The notes: a model not told the origin generated them from the sequence alone. A stretch of DNA of 64,000 nucleotides from Flammeovirga sp. SJP92 (GCF_001583495.1 NZ_LQAQ01000099.1:192001-256000), one strand, 5' to 3'; counted from the stretch's first letter, positions 43,863 through 54,175 are shown. Translations and numbers: made by a program.

Positions 43863-44429
43863 TTATAAATGTAAGTGGATACGACCTGCTTCGTTTAATG
43901 AAAGCTTGATGACTTTCCCAAAGTTAAATTGAAGTCTGAAAATGTTTTTAAGTGGCATTTCTAAAAAATGAGCAAGGAAAATTCTCATCACAACACCATG
44001 TGCTACTAGGGCAATTTTCTCTCCTTCCTTATAGTTATTGATTTCATTCCAGAAAGAAATCAAACGTTGCTCTACAAGTTCCAGAGATTCACCATTGGGA
44101 GCTGCAACTGTATCAAACTCTTTCGACCATTGTGCTAATTCAGTTTTAATGTCCACAAACTTTTTCATTTCCCAATCACCATAGGAAATTTCCATAAGCC
44201 TTGGCTCACTTACTTTCATGTCGCACTTTAATGTCTCAGCCAGCACCTTACACCTTTTGAGAGGGCTATAATACACGGAATTGAATTGCACGTGCTCAAT
44301 TGTTTCTTTTATGGTTTCCACCTCCTTATCGAATGAGTCTACCACATCTAAGTCTGTTTGTCCGTAAAGTGTTGTGTTAGCATCAATATCAGGTGTAGTG
44401 TGTCTGATAAGATAAATTGTCATGCTCAT
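43863..44429 (-). CDS. Histidine phosphatase family protein (alpha-ribazole phosphatase-like)
   Basis: 188 residues. Phosphohistidine motif LIRHTTP at about 7-13, YSPLKRCKVLAETL, MEISYGDWE and the second histidine in ALVAHGVVMRIFLA. The short form with YGQTDLDV resembles CobC-type alpha-ribazole phosphatases, but specificity cannot be read from sequence. It lies between uvrA (12 nt) and scpA (7 nt) in one transcript. Confidence 0.85.
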   Translation of the reverse strand: MSMTIYLIRHTTPDIDANTTLYGQTDLDVVDSFDKEVETIKETIEHVQFNSVYYSPLKRCKVLAETLKCDMKVSEPRLMEISYGDWEMKKFVDIKTELAQWSKEFDTVAAPNGESLELVEQRLISFWNEINNYKEGEKIALVAHGVVMRIFLAHFLEMPLKNIFRLQFNFGKVIKLSLNEAGRIHLHL

Positions 44430-44441
44430 AGTTGTACTTTG

Positions 44442-47267
44442 CTAAGCGTTTTGCATTGCCGATTGTAAGTATTGTGCAGTGTATCCATCTTTGATCTTGA
44501 TCAGCTCGTCAGGCTTTCCTTCAAAAACAATAGTACCGCCATTTTTACCACCTTCAGGTCCAATATCAATCACCCAATCTGCCGTTTTGATCACTTCCAC
44601 ATTGTGTTCAATGATGATGGCTGAATGCCCTTTGTCAATCAGAGCATTAATAGATTTCATTAGTTTATCGATATCATGGAAATGAAGTCCTGTTGTAGGT
44701 TCGTCAAAGATAAACAATACTTTTTCACTTTCCTTCAATGTTCCTTTTGCTAGGAAAGAAGCCAACTTTACTCTTTGTGCTTCACCGCCACTGAGCGTAT
44801 TAGAAGACTGTCCTAGTTGAACGTATCCTAAACCAACATCAAGTAATGGTTGAAGACGTTGGATAATTTTCTTTTGATCACTGAAAAACTCTACAGCTTC
44901 ATCAACACTCATGCGTAAAATGTCAGAGATGCTTTTCTCCTTATATTTTACATCCAGAATTTCCTTCTTGAAGCGATCTCCATTACAACTTTCACATGGA
45001 AGATAAATATCCGCCATAAATTGCATCTCGATTTTTGTTGTTCCCTCACCTTGACAAGCTTCACACCTTCCTCCATCTACATTGAAAGAGAAAAAGGCAG
45101 GTTTATAGCCTCTTTGAGTGGATAGTTCTTGTTTGGAGAACAGCTCTCGGATGGCATCGTAGGCTTTTACATAAGTAACAGGGTTGGATCTTGAAGACTT
45201 ACCTATAGGATTTTGGTCTACAAATTCCACTCTGTTGATGGATGAAATATTACCATCAATCTGGTCAACCTTTGGCTTTTCATCTGTGTGCTGTCCCATC
45301 GCTCTTAATAAAGCTGGGGTAAGGCACTTTTTAACCAATGTAGATTTTCCTGATCCAGAAACACCCGTAATACAGGTCACTGTTCCTAGTGGGAATTTTA
45401 CATCTATATTTTTAAGATTGTTTTCTCTTGCTCCTTTGATCTCAATGTACTCATTCCATTTTCTTCGTTTTTCAGGAGTTGGAATAGTCGCTTTTCCACT
45501 CAAATAACGAGTGGTATGAGAGGTGTCTGGGTTTTCTATTGCTTCTTGGATTGTACCTTGAAAACGTAATTCACCCCCATAAGTACCGGCATCAGGTCCA
45601 ATGTCAATGATCTGATCGGCGGCTTTCATTACTTCTTCTTCATGCTCTACTACAATCACTGTATTGCCGAGTTTCTTTAATTCTAAAAGAACAGAAATCA
45701 GGTTTTGAGTATCTCTAGGATGAAGACCAATACTAGGTTCATCTAGAATATACATAGAACCTACCAAAGCACTACCCAGAGAAGTGGCTAATTTGATACG
45801 TTGGTACTCACCACCCGAAAGCGTTGAGGTAAGTCGATTGAGTGTAAGGTATCCCAACCCGACTTTATTCATGTATTTTAAGCGGTTTTTGATTTCCGCC
45901 AATAAGCGGTCCGCAATTTTATGATCATGTTCGCTGAGCTGTATGTTATTGAAGAATACTTCACTTTCTGCAATTGGCATTAATACAACATCCACAATAG
46001 ACTTGCCATCTACTTTTACATATGAAGCATCTTTTCTCAATCTTGAACCATGACATTCAGGACAGGTTGTTCTACCTCTGTATCTAGAAAGCATTACTCT
46101 GTACTGAATTTTATGTTTCTTTGATTCTAAATGATCAAAGAAAGCATTGATGCCTTTAAACTTCCCTTTTCCTTTCCAAAGGATGTCTTTTTCATCAACA
46201 GATAATTCACTGTAAGATCTGAAAATAGGGAAATTGGTTTCGTGTGCAGTATCTAAGAGAGGTTTCAGCCACTTTTTCATCGTTTCTGTTCTCCAAGGAA
46301 TGATGGCATCATCAACAATAGAAAGTGATTTGTCAGGAATCACTAAATCTTCGTCAATACCCAATACTTTACCAAAACCCTCACATCTTTTACAAGCTCC
46401 ATAAGGGTTATTGAAGCTGAATAAATTGACACTTGGTTCTTCGAAAAGCATTCCATCAGCCTCAAATTTATCAGAGAATGTTTTGATAATACTCTCTTCA
46501 CCTCTTTTTACAAATTCGATTTTACACTCTCCTCTACCTTCAAATAATGCTGTTTGAACAGAATCTGCAATTCTGAATTGATTTTCTTCATCCCCTTTTT
46601 TTACAGCATTTCTATCGATCAGCATTTCAAGGTCATCCAAAACAATCTTCTCACCTTTATCCAATTGATCCAAAAGCTCTTCGATATATACAATATCTCC
46701 CTTCATAATCACTCTGGTGAAACCTTGCTGAAGTAATAATTTCAATACTACATCAATGGCTCTTCCTTCTTGTAACCCAAGTGGGCACGATACTATAAAT
46801 CGGCTCCCTTCATCAAAGGAATAGATATAATTCACAATATCGGTAACGGATGATTTAGCTACTTCTTGCCCAGAAATAGGAGAGAAGGTTTTACCAATTC
46901 TAGCAAAAAGGAGTTTGAGGTAATCGTAGATTTCAGTGGTAGTACCCACTGTAGATCTAGGGTTTTTGGTAGAAACTTTCTGTTCTACAGCAATGGCAGG
47001 GCAGATACCTCTGATGTATTCTACCTCCGGTTTCTCCATTCTCCCTAAAAATTGACGAGCATAGGAACTTAGACTTTCCACATACATTCTTTGGCCTTCC
47101 GCAAAGAGTGTATCAAAAGCCAATGATGATTTACCAGACCCAGAAACACCTGTGACTACCACAAAACTATTTCTTGGGATGGCAACATCAACACTTTTCA
47201 AGTTGTTTACTTTTGCCCCTTTAACAATAATAAAATCTTTAGGATTTAATTGATCTACCGACTGCAT
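44442..47267 (-). CDS. uvrA: Excinuclease ABC subunit A
   Basis: 941 residues from the ATG at 47267 (MQSVDQLNPKD); 23 further in-frame codons upstream look non-native. Two ABC units: Walker A GVSGSGKSSL and GVSGSGKSTL, signatures LSGGEYQRIKLA and LSGGEAQRVKLA, and zinc fingers with CPECHGSR and CEACQGEG...CESCNGDR. It recognises DNA damage with UvrB in nucleotide excision repair. First gene of the uvrA / phosphatase / scpA run. Confidence 0.95.
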   Translation of the reverse strand: MQSVDQLNPKDFIIVKGAKVNNLKSVDVAIPRNSFVVVTGVSGSGKSSLAFDTLFAEGQRMYVESLSSYARQFLGRMEKPEVEYIRGICPAIAVEQKVSTKNPRSTVGTTTEIYDYLKLLFARIGKTFSPISGQEVAKSSVTDIVNYIYSFDEGSRFIVSCPLGLQEGRAIDVVLKLLLQQGFTRVIMKGDIVYIEELLDQLDKGEKIVLDDLEMLIDRNAVKKGDEENQFRIADSVQTALFEGRGECKIEFVKRGEESIIKTFSDKFEADGMLFEEPSVNLFSFNNPYGACKRCEGFGKVLGIDEDLVIPDKSLSIVDDAIIPWRTETMKKWLKPLLDTAHETNFPIFRSYSELSVDEKDILWKGKGKFKGINAFFDHLESKKHKIQYRVMLSRYRGRTTCPECHGSRLRKDASYVKVDGKSIVDVVLMPIAESEVFFNNIQLSEHDHKIADRLLAEIKNRLKYMNKVGLGYLTLNRLTSTLSGGEYQRIKLATSLGSALVGSMYILDEPSIGLHPRDTQNLISVLLELKKLGNTVIVVEHEEEVMKAADQIIDIGPDAGTYGGELRFQGTIQEAIENPDTSHTTRYLSGKATIPTPEKRRKWNEYIEIKGARENNLKNIDVKFPLGTVTCITGVSGSGKSTLVKKCLTPALLRAMGQHTDEKPKVDQIDGNISSINRVEFVDQNPIGKSSRSNPVTYVKAYDAIRELFSKQELSTQRGYKPAFFSFNVDGGRCEACQGEGTTKIEMQFMADIYLPCESCNGDRFKKEILDVKYKEKSISDILRMSVDEAVEFFSDQKKIIQRLQPLLDVGLGYVQLGQSSNTLSGGEAQRVKLASFLAKGTLKESEKVLFIFDEPTTGLHFHDIDKLMKSINALIDKGHSAIIIEHNVEVIKTADWVIDIGPEGGKNGGTIVFEGKPDELIKIKDGYTAQYLQSAMQNA

Positions 47268-47662
47268 ATAAGAATGGATATTTACTGAACTACAGAGTAT
47301 AAAATTAAGCGATCTCTCTCTATTTTTGACTATCAAATAAGAAATATCTACATCATTTTTTGAAAAAGGGCTTTAATTCTTTCACGGTGAAAAAAATCTA
47401 ATAAAAATCATGTCAGTTTTTTTTAAATGCTAATAGTTTTTATGATTTTTGAACGGTTACTTCTACAATTGAGTATTCGAAATGTGGATTCAATTGTTTT
47501 TTAAGTGCAGAGAAAGTGTTTCAAGCATACTTTAAGTATTCATGTTACTTTATATAAATTACCGCACACACTCAAGCGAAAATTTTTCTTCCTATTTTTT
47601 AGTTTGTCGAAGAGCATATCTTGATTGTGTTTGAAAGTACATCTTACTATAATTTTTTAAGA
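47268..47662. other. Divergent promoter region between uvrA and plsC
   Basis: About 395 nt of AT-rich DNA. It must hold the promoters of both genes, but I see no convincing element, repeat or small gene. Confidence 0.4.
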
Positions 47663-48409
47663 ATGGCATTTATTCTAAAACTATATTTGATTTGGGGAGT
47701 CAGTATTTTTGCATTAGGATTGATATTGCTTTATCCATTTTTTGCTATCATTATCTGGTCTTCCAATGAAAAACTACTAAAATCAACTTATTATTTCAAT
47801 AGATTATGGGCTAGGTTTACTTACTTCATGATCTTTGTTCCTGTGACACGTATTAGAAAAGCTAAACTCAATACCAAAGCGTCTTATGTTTTTGTGTCTA
47901 ATCATTCTTCTTTCTTGGATATTCCAGCTATTCAGTTGATTGTAAATCAATTTGTGGTTTTTTTAGGGAAACGAAGTTTGGCCACAGCTCCTTTGTTTGG
48001 GTGGATGTTCAGAAACCTACACATCTGTGTGGATAGAGGTAACCCTGAAAAAACAGAAGAGATGTTTAGAAAATGCCTCAATAAGCTGAATCAAGGTTTC
48101 AGCATTGGTGTTTTTCCAGAGGGTACACAAAACAGAACACCGCCAACATTGAATAAGTTTAAGGATGGTGCGTTTATCATTGCTATTCGTTCACAAAAGC
48201 CTGTGGTGCCGATTACCATTGTAACAAATTGGAAGATTTGGCCAGCATTAGCTCCAAGATTGTCATGGTCACCTTTGATACTTGTCCAACACGAACCCAT
48301 TTCAACGGAGGGAATGACACTTAATGATGTGGCAACCTTACGGGATCAAGTGAAGGAAGTGATTGAATCAGAACTAAAATTACGTTATCCAAAAGAATAT
48401 AATTTGTAA
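47663..48409 (+). CDS. plsC: 1-acyl-sn-glycerol-3-phosphate acyltransferase
   Basis: 248 residues from the ATG at 47663; an upstream TTG frame start is less likely. One N-terminal membrane helix, the NHSSFLD (HX4D) catalytic motif, the GKRSLATAPLFGW segment and FPEGT acyl-glycerophosphate binding motif. It acylates lysophosphatidate to phosphatidate at the inner membrane. gatC follows after 80 nt on the same strand. Confidence 0.9.
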   Translation: MAFILKLYLIWGVSIFALGLILLYPFFAIIIWSSNEKLLKSTYYFNRLWARFTYFMIFVPVTRIRKAKLNTKASYVFVSNHSSFLDIPAIQLIVNQFVVFLGKRSLATAPLFGWMFRNLHICVDRGNPEKTEEMFRKCLNKLNQGFSIGVFPEGTQNRTPPTLNKFKDGAFIIAIRSQKPVVPITIVTNWKIWPALAPRLSWSPLILVQHEPISTEGMTLNDVATLRDQVKEVIESELKLRYPKEYNL

Positions 48410-48489
48410 AATATTGATGTAAATTTTACAGAATTATTAAAAAATGACGTAATTAGTGTTTTAGAGTGAAAAATTAAGCTATTTATTTT

Positions 48490-48777
48490 ATGATTATTGA
48501 TAAAGAAGCTATAGAGAAAATTGCTCATTTGGCTCGTTTGGAAATGGATGAGAAGAGTGAGGAAAAAATGCTGAAGAGCATGAATGAAATTGTGGAATGG
48601 GTAGCAAAATTAGAAGAGGTTGATACTGAAGGTGTAGCACCTCTAACTCACATGACACAAGAGCAAAGCGTTTGGAGAGAAGATAAAGCTGAATATACGC
48701 TTAGTCACGAAGATGCTTTGAAAAATGCGCCGAAGAAAGATGCGGACTTTTTCAGAGTACCTAAAGTATTAGACTAA
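48490..48777 (+). CDS. gatC: Aspartyl/glutamyl-tRNA(Asn/Gln) amidotransferase subunit C
   Basis: 95 residues, full length. IEKIAHLARLEMDEKSEEKM, then the central VEWVAKLEEVDTEGVAPLTHM and the end LKNAPKKDADFFRVPKVLD are the GatC signature. It links GatA and GatB in the complex that amidates mischarged tRNA. Ends at a strong terminator. Confidence 0.95.
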   Translation: MIIDKEAIEKIAHLARLEMDEKSEEKMLKSMNEIVEWVAKLEEVDTEGVAPLTHMTQEQSVWREDKAEYTLSHEDALKNAPKKDADFFRVPKVLD

Positions 48778-48793
48778 GACGGTTATTCAAATT

Positions 48794-48836
48794 AAAAACT
48801 CCTTAAGTTCAAGTAGAGCTTAAGGAGTTTTTTTTA
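48794..48836 (+). terminator. gatC terminator
   Basis: AAAAACTCCTTAAG pairs with CTTAAGGAGTTTTT, followed by more T. It is symmetric enough to serve the convergent dehydrogenase gene too. Confidence 0.85.
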
Positions 48837-48847
48837 CGCTTGTTTCT

Positions 48848-49744
48848 TTATACTTTTAAAAAGGATTCCCGACTATGTGTAGGGTTGGGGTATTTGTAAA
48901 AACCTTCACCTGAGATAATACCTAATTTACCCTCTTTAATATATTTATTATTTATAAAGTCAGCATTTGAAATACGCTGTGGATCGTTCTCTTTTTCCCC
49001 TAAATATTTTTCGATATTATATACCGTATCTAACCCCACAGCATCCATAATTACAAAAGGTCCATATTTGTTGCCAATTGACATCCATGATCTATCAATG
49101 TCTTCAAAAGAAGCAATTCCTTTCTGAAACATGGTTAATGCAGATGACAACATTGGAATAAGAAGAGAATTTAAAATATAACCACTATTTTCTTTTTGTA
49201 ATACAATAGGTAATATGTCCAGTGCTTTTATAAAATTGATCAGAGTTTCGATGACGAGTAAATCAGTGTCAGGGTGCCCCATAATTTCCACAAGGCTATT
49301 CTCCCAAATTCTATTGGTGAAATGGGCGCCGACAAATTGTTGTGGATATTTGAAATGAGGAGCTAGATCGCTCGGAACAAAAGAATCACTATTGGAGGCG
49401 ATAATAGTATACGGTGAAATGTATTGCGAAATTTTATGATAGAAATCTATTTTAGATTCCATTTTTTCAGGAATTGATTCAATAAGAAGGTCACAGTCAG
49501 TGATGGCTTCTTCAATGTTGCTGGTGTAACGTATTTGTGCTAAAATATTTTCAGCTTCAAGCTCACTGATCATATTTTTTTCTACAAATGTTGATGCAAA
49601 CTTCTCATGAAGTACCTTGCCAATCTCTAAACCAATATCTGAGGCATCATATAATATCACGGAATAGCCTTTGAAGGCTATGTACCAAGAAATTTCAGCA
49701 CCCAAAGTGTCAGAGCCAGCAATAGTGATAGTTGTAAAAAACAT
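48848..49744 (-). CDS. 3-hydroxyacyl-CoA dehydrogenase family protein with altered nucleotide loop
   Basis: 298 residues, the length of 3-hydroxybutyryl-CoA dehydrogenases. The Rossmann loop reads IAGSDTLGAEISWYIA instead of the usual GxGxMG. The other family features are present: DLLIESIPEKMESKIDFY, SNSDSF, GAHFTNRIWENSLVEI with the catalytic His and Asn, and the C-terminal domain GYILNSLLIPMLSSAL and GPFVIMDAVGLD. It probably oxidises a 3-hydroxyacyl-CoA with NAD, perhaps with changed cofactor affinity. Confidence 0.8.
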   Translation of the reverse strand: MFFTTITIAGSDTLGAEISWYIAFKGYSVILYDASDIGLEIGKVLHEKFASTFVEKNMISELEAENILAQIRYTSNIEEAITDCDLLIESIPEKMESKIDFYHKISQYISPYTIIASNSDSFVPSDLAPHFKYPQQFVGAHFTNRIWENSLVEIMGHPDTDLLVIETLINFIKALDILPIVLQKENSGYILNSLLIPMLSSALTMFQKGIASFEDIDRSWMSIGNKYGPFVIMDAVGLDTVYNIEKYLGEKENDPQRISNADFINNKYIKEGKLGIISGEGFYKYPNPTHSRESFLKV

Positions 49745-50147
49745 ATAACAAAAGGTGGAGTTACAATGTAGTAGTGATTATTTATTCCGATAAATTAGAA
49801 CATTAATATACCAAAATAAAAATGAAATCTAATAAAGATAAAGAGGTTGTTTTGAAAGAAAAGATGCATGAGAGAACCTTTTTTATGCTCATCACATAAT
49901 AACCTTCACAATCACAGGTGGAAATAAATTTCACACTGAGAAAATTGTATCTTAAAAAGGTAACTTTTATAGCGTTAGATCTTTTTCAGTGAAACTTTCT
50001 TCTAAAGGAGATAATCTGCTTTTTTATGGTTTTTAGGCTGTTTTTTTATATCGATCAATGTTCTTTCTCTATAGGATGTAACAATTTATCACTTACTGAT
50101 TTTCTTTTTTTACGGTGTAGCACTATGTTATGTAAATTTTAAATTAT

Positions 50148-50155
50148 TACCTTTG
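50148..50155 (+). promoter_or_regulatory. Candidate -7 element of the lipoprotein gene at 50262
   Basis: TACCTTTG, an exact TAnnTTTG, 107 nt before the ATG. The gap 49745-50261 holds no gene or repeat that I can support. Confidence 0.35.
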
Positions 50156-50261
50156 GTTCACTAATATAAAGCAACATTGCTACTTTCTACTTTTTAATTT
50201 TCGCCTTAGTATTAGGACACTCGCCTGGTACAACTCAAAATTTTTATTAAATAAATCTATT

Positions 50262-52037
50262 ATGAAAGAGCTAACGAAAGCAAGTTTATTGCTATTACTC
50301 GCATTCATTGGTTTCTCGTGTCAACACAAAAATGAGGAGCTGACTAATGTAAGTGAAGAACTGTATTCTAGTTTGAGAATGCCGTTCAATCAAAGAGTAT
50401 TTTTGTTAAATTCAGCCAATGGAAAATCTATTATTTATGAAGTGAATTATGATTTCCAAGGATTACAAGGAGAGGCAACTCTAACAGAATTAGAGACCTC
50501 AGAACAAATTCCTGCCGGAGGCCACATGTGTATTTCACCTGATAATAAATACATCACTGTTGTGGTGGCTAAAAAGAGTAAAATCTTTTTAGTAGATATT
50601 GAAACAGGTGAGGTAAGATCTTCTATTCTGATGGGATATAAGCACCATCAGTTGAATACAAGTATTGATCAAGTGAGAGCAAATCCTCAAGCTTATTACA
50701 TGAGAAAAATTGGTGGTATCACGCAGGTAGATGTTGATCAGGAAGGTTACCTATTCATTGCTGGTAAAGCTGGTTTTTATAGAGTAGTTTCTGATAAAGG
50801 AAATGGAACTGTGGACCCTTCAGGTATTAATACAGGGAAAGATATTTGGACAGAAATCTGGAATAGACAAGATCCTTCATTGAGCAACAATGAAAATTGG
50901 GTACATGCTTTAGAATATAAGTTCTCAAATAATCTAGAAGTTGAATCAACAGAAGATGGTGAAGAATACTTTGAAGATGTTACACCATTTAATCCTAAAA
51001 AAGTGCGTTTCCAAGGTGGTGATATTTTGTTTACTCAAAATGCTTCTGAAACAGATGGCTTTGAGCAACAACGATTGATCTCTTTCTCGCAATGGAAAGG
51101 TGGTACTGCAATTTACCTTGAGCTTCAATGGAACTATGAAACAATGGAGATCTCTTTTGATGCAGGAAAAATATTTGGAGGTTTGAACAAGGCAAGAGAT
51201 CCAGAGACTAAGAGCAGAAGTAGAAGAGCAGGCAGGGTAACAGGTGCTGCTTTAACAGGCGATAACTTAGTGATGACATCTCACCATAAAAGTAACAACT
51301 TACAGTTGAGAACGCTGGACGGTGAAATTGTAGATGCTGAAATTGCCATGCAGATGAGTGATGGAAGCCCAGGTTTGGTTCACAATTGGGGTGATATGGC
51401 TTCTACACAGGCTTTTGATAAAAATACGTCTAACACTTCAAGCTTAAGCAACAAAGAGTTAAATGGAGAATATTACAATGCTTGGTACAGAGGAGATTTG
51501 CCAAATCATCAATATGCCGAGGTGAAAATTTATCGTCCGGGAATTAATGTGGAGCAGTATGAAGTTTTAGATTTATCAGAAGATAATCATAACATCTCTA
51601 CACAATCTAGACGTAATTCAGCAAATGCTGACATTGCAGATTACAGTAAGAACGGAAGTAAGTTTGTTTCTCTTGGAGGTGGTACAATTTTAATGCGTTT
51701 CCCATCTAATGTTATGATTAATGAAAACACAGTTCTTCAAGTGGTTGAAACTTCCTGGAACAAATCAGCGGAGTATGCTACAATAGAGGATGCTTTCAAT
51801 GCTTATGGTGAAAAAGCAGAAGTATCTATTCTTATCGGCAACAATGCAAGATATTTCAGTGATGAGTTATTAAATGATCCAAATTGGGTGTCTCTTGGTC
51901 ATGCATCAATTGCTAATAATGAGTTTGATTTAGGAACTTATTCTGGAGAATTTACTTGGGTGAAAATTGAAGACAACGCTTCTGATACACCTGACGGGTT
52001 TGATGTAAACTTTATATCTACTTTTGATAATCAATAA
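50262..52037 (+). CDS. Large lipoprotein, beta-propeller-like, unknown function
   Basis: 591 residues. Lipoprotein signal with GFSC (Cys20). The mature part repeats sheet-like segments (MCISPDNKYITVVVAKKSKIFLVDIETGEV, DVDQEGYLFIAGKAGFYRV, GAALTGDNLVMTSHHKSNNL) as in propeller folds, and ends in a NARYFSDELLNDPNWVSLG-type sandwich domain. Such lipoproteins in this phylum bind or sense surface ligands, but no specific role is indicated. It stands alone and ends at a perfect terminator. Confidence 0.65.
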   Translation: MKELTKASLLLLLAFIGFSCQHKNEELTNVSEELYSSLRMPFNQRVFLLNSANGKSIIYEVNYDFQGLQGEATLTELETSEQIPAGGHMCISPDNKYITVVVAKKSKIFLVDIETGEVRSSILMGYKHHQLNTSIDQVRANPQAYYMRKIGGITQVDVDQEGYLFIAGKAGFYRVVSDKGNGTVDPSGINTGKDIWTEIWNRQDPSLSNNENWVHALEYKFSNNLEVESTEDGEEYFEDVTPFNPKKVRFQGGDILFTQNASETDGFEQQRLISFSQWKGGTAIYLELQWNYETMEISFDAGKIFGGLNKARDPETKSRSRRAGRVTGAALTGDNLVMTSHHKSNNLQLRTLDGEIVDAEIAMQMSDGSPGLVHNWGDMASTQAFDKNTSNTSSLSNKELNGEYYNAWYRGDLPNHQYAEVKIYRPGINVEQYEVLDLSEDNHNISTQSRRNSANADIADYSKNGSKFVSLGGGTILMRFPSNVMINENTVLQVVETSWNKSAEYATIEDAFNAYGEKAEVSILIGNNARYFSDELLNDPNWVSLGHASIANNEFDLGTYSGEFTWVKIEDNASDTPDGFDVNFISTFDNQ

Positions 52038-52060
52038 TAATTGATTGATATTTTGATATA

Positions 52061-52100
52061 AAAACGGGCCATTTCATGAAAGTGAAATGGCCCGTTTTTT
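52061..52100. terminator. Terminator of the lipoprotein gene
   Basis: A 16-bp perfect stem (AAAACGGGCCATTTCA with TGAAATGGCCCGTTTT), with T-rich ends on both strands, 23 nt past the stop. Confidence 0.9.
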
Positions 52101-52127
52101 GGCAGTTTGTTGTATTTTTTGGTAGAA

Positions 52128-52619
52128 CTAAAGATTATTGACCAATGGTAATTCTTGTGTCATACTCAAGTCAATTACTGTATTCAGTTGTCCCATAATT
52201 TGTACAAAACGAGCGGCAGTTTGAGTAGAAACTACTTTTTTCATCGCCTTGAAATATTTTTGATTTAATGTGATTTCTTTTTTGTTCAGCTTAAAACTGG
52301 CATTCATCAACTCTTCAGTTCTTTTCTCATCCAATGTTTCAAAGCTTTCAGCATATTCTTTCAATAAAGCATATTGCTCATTTAAAAGCTGACTTTGCTC
52401 GTATTCATATTTATCATAAACAGGCCAGAATTGTTCTGCCTCCGCTTCCGATAAATTCATATTTTCTTTAAGAACTCCTCTTTTCTCCGCTTTAATTAAT
52501 GTTTTTATCGTTTCAAAGTCCATATTCTGACCTTGAACCTTGCTAGTATAAGAAGGAGTTTGAGCATACAGATTGAAGCATACAAAAAGAGCGACGATAG
52601 TACCAATAAGTTTTTTCAT
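52128..52619 (-). CDS. Periplasmic helical protein, Spy/LTxxQ-like
   Basis: 163 residues with signal peptide 1-19 (LYAQ). The mature part is helical: IKAEKRGVLKENMNLSEAEA, EQFWPVYDKYEYEQSQLL, and RFVQIMGQLNTVIDL. The NLSEAEAEQFWPVYDKYE phrase is shared with Spy/CpxP-like chaperones and sensors found near sigma factors in Bacteroidetes. Function inferred only from this resemblance. Confidence 0.6.
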   Translation of the reverse strand: MKKLIGTIVALFVCFNLYAQTPSYTSKVQGQNMDFETIKTLIKAEKRGVLKENMNLSEAEAEQFWPVYDKYEYEQSQLLNEQYALLKEYAESFETLDEKRTEELMNASFKLNKKEITLNQKYFKAMKKVVSTQTAARFVQIMGQLNTVIDLSMTQELPLVNNL

Positions 52620-52795
52620 AATATCTTGTTATCTTATATTTTCAGTTTTTATCAACGTTATAAAACGCACTGAGTTCCTAAATGAGTATTAATAAAGGTA
52701 AATGCTTAATTAAATATCCTAAAAAGAAAGGTAAAAAATAAATTATAGTGTACCCACATTGAGTGTTTATCTTAATAATTATAATCTCTATAAGA

Positions 52796-53989
52796 CTATT
52801 CCTTTTTACTAAGCCACTCTTCAGGATCTAATTTTTCCCCTTCCATATTCCAAATCTGAAATTGTATTTCAAAAGTACCATCTGCATTTTGTCCTGCATT
52901 GCCAAGTTTTGAGTTAATGGAAACAACATCGCCTACCTTTACATTGACTTTGTTGAGTTTGGAATAAACCGTAAAGAAATTATCATGTCTAAGCATGATC
53001 ACATTCTGTAAGTTGGGAACTTTTGTTACAGCTGTGACTACTCCACTGAATACACTTTTTACAATAGCATTTGGTTTCACTCTAAGGTCAATACCATGGT
53101 TTTCAATGGTCACTCCAGAAAGAATGGGGTGGGGACGAACGCCAAAATGATTTGTAATCATACCACCTTCCACAGGCCATTTCAGTAAGCCTTTTGTTTC
53201 TAGGAAGCTTTTGGTTGTGACGTTCTTATTGTTGATTTTATTTTCAGCAGTTGCAGTAACTTCTATTTCGTCTTCAAAAATATTTCCTTCTTTTGAAACA
53301 TTAGATGTCAATGCCAGCATCTGTCTTTGAAGTTCAGACAAGGCTTTTCTGTCCTTTTCAAGCTGTACGATTAATTCTCTTTCCTTAAGCTTCAAGTCGC
53401 TGACTACTTTGGTTTGTCGTTCTTTCAAAGACTTAAGTTGTAAAAGTTGAACTCTTTCTTCTTCTAGTAAAGCAAAGGATTCTTTATTTCTAGCTTCAAT
53501 TTCCTCTTTCTTATTGATCAGTAATTCTTGAGATCTTTCAATTTCTAAAATCTGTTTTTTCCTGACATCTTTGTAGTGCTCAAGGTAATTGGCCCTGCGG
53601 ACAAATTGTGTAAAATTTTCACTCGAAAAAATATAAGCAAGTTGTTGAAAATCGCCTCCAGTTTTATACGCAGCATAAACGAGTTCAGCGTATTCTTCTT
53701 TTAAAAGTTCAATTTTTCGTTGCAGTGAATCAGCTACAATGATGGCTTCTTTTTCCTCATTTTGTGCTTCTGTGATTCTATTTTGAATTTGATGTAGATA
53801 ATGTTCACGCCCTTCAATTTGTGCTTCAATATCATTGAGTTCACTTAAAGAAGCTTCTTTCTTATATTGAGTATCGTCTAAAATAGCCTTTGTTTTTGCA
53901 ATTTTATCTTTAGCTAATTTAATGTCTTTCTGAGCTAAAAGGGAATGAGCGATAAATGTTATTAAAAATATTAAAGCTATTTTTTTCAT
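52796..53989 (-). CDS. EnvC-type murein hydrolase activator with degenerate M23 domain
   Basis: 397 residues from the ATG at 53989, which opens a signal peptide (MKKIALIFLITFIAHSLLAQ). A long coiled coil (about 22-250) precedes an M23/LytM domain (about 285-385). The first zinc motif survives in part (HFGVRPHP...NHGIDL), but the usual HxH near the end is EIQFQIW and the TxYxHL histidine is Ser (TVYSKL). Loss of zinc ligands with a coiled coil is the EnvC pattern: it activates amidases at the division septum rather than cutting peptidoglycan itself. Confidence 0.85.
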   Translation of the reverse strand: MKKIALIFLITFIAHSLLAQKDIKLAKDKIAKTKAILDDTQYKKEASLSELNDIEAQIEGREHYLHQIQNRITEAQNEEKEAIIVADSLQRKIELLKEEYAELVYAAYKTGGDFQQLAYIFSSENFTQFVRRANYLEHYKDVRKKQILEIERSQELLINKKEEIEARNKESFALLEEERVQLLQLKSLKERQTKVVSDLKLKERELIVQLEKDRKALSELQRQMLALTSNVSKEGNIFEDEIEVTATAENKINNKNVTTKSFLETKGLLKWPVEGGMITNHFGVRPHPILSGVTIENHGIDLRVKPNAIVKSVFSGVVTAVTKVPNLQNVIMLRHDNFFTVYSKLNKVNVKVGDVVSINSKLGNAGQNADGTFEIQFQIWNMEGEKLDPEEWLSKKE

Positions 53990-54167
53990 TAATTGATTTA
54001 TATACAAGACCTGAAAAAGTGAATCACAAAGAGTCGAAATGACTTTTTCTTCATAGGAGAAAAATGACTTAATTCTTATTTTTTCCTCTATTCTGAGGAA
54101 TATCAGTCAATCACTTATCTTTATTGAAAATAATATTTAAAAGTGCTAAGTCAAAAATAGTATAAAG

Positions 54168-54175
54168 TAATTTTG
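54168..54175 (+). promoter_or_regulatory. Candidate -7 element of the acetyltransferase gene
   Basis: TAATTTTG, an exact TAnnTTTG, 57 nt before the start at 54232. Confidence 0.3.

Noticed and set aside
47268-47336. N-terminal extension of uvrA
   Set aside because: The 23 extra residues do not look like UvrA, while the internal ATG gives the normal length.
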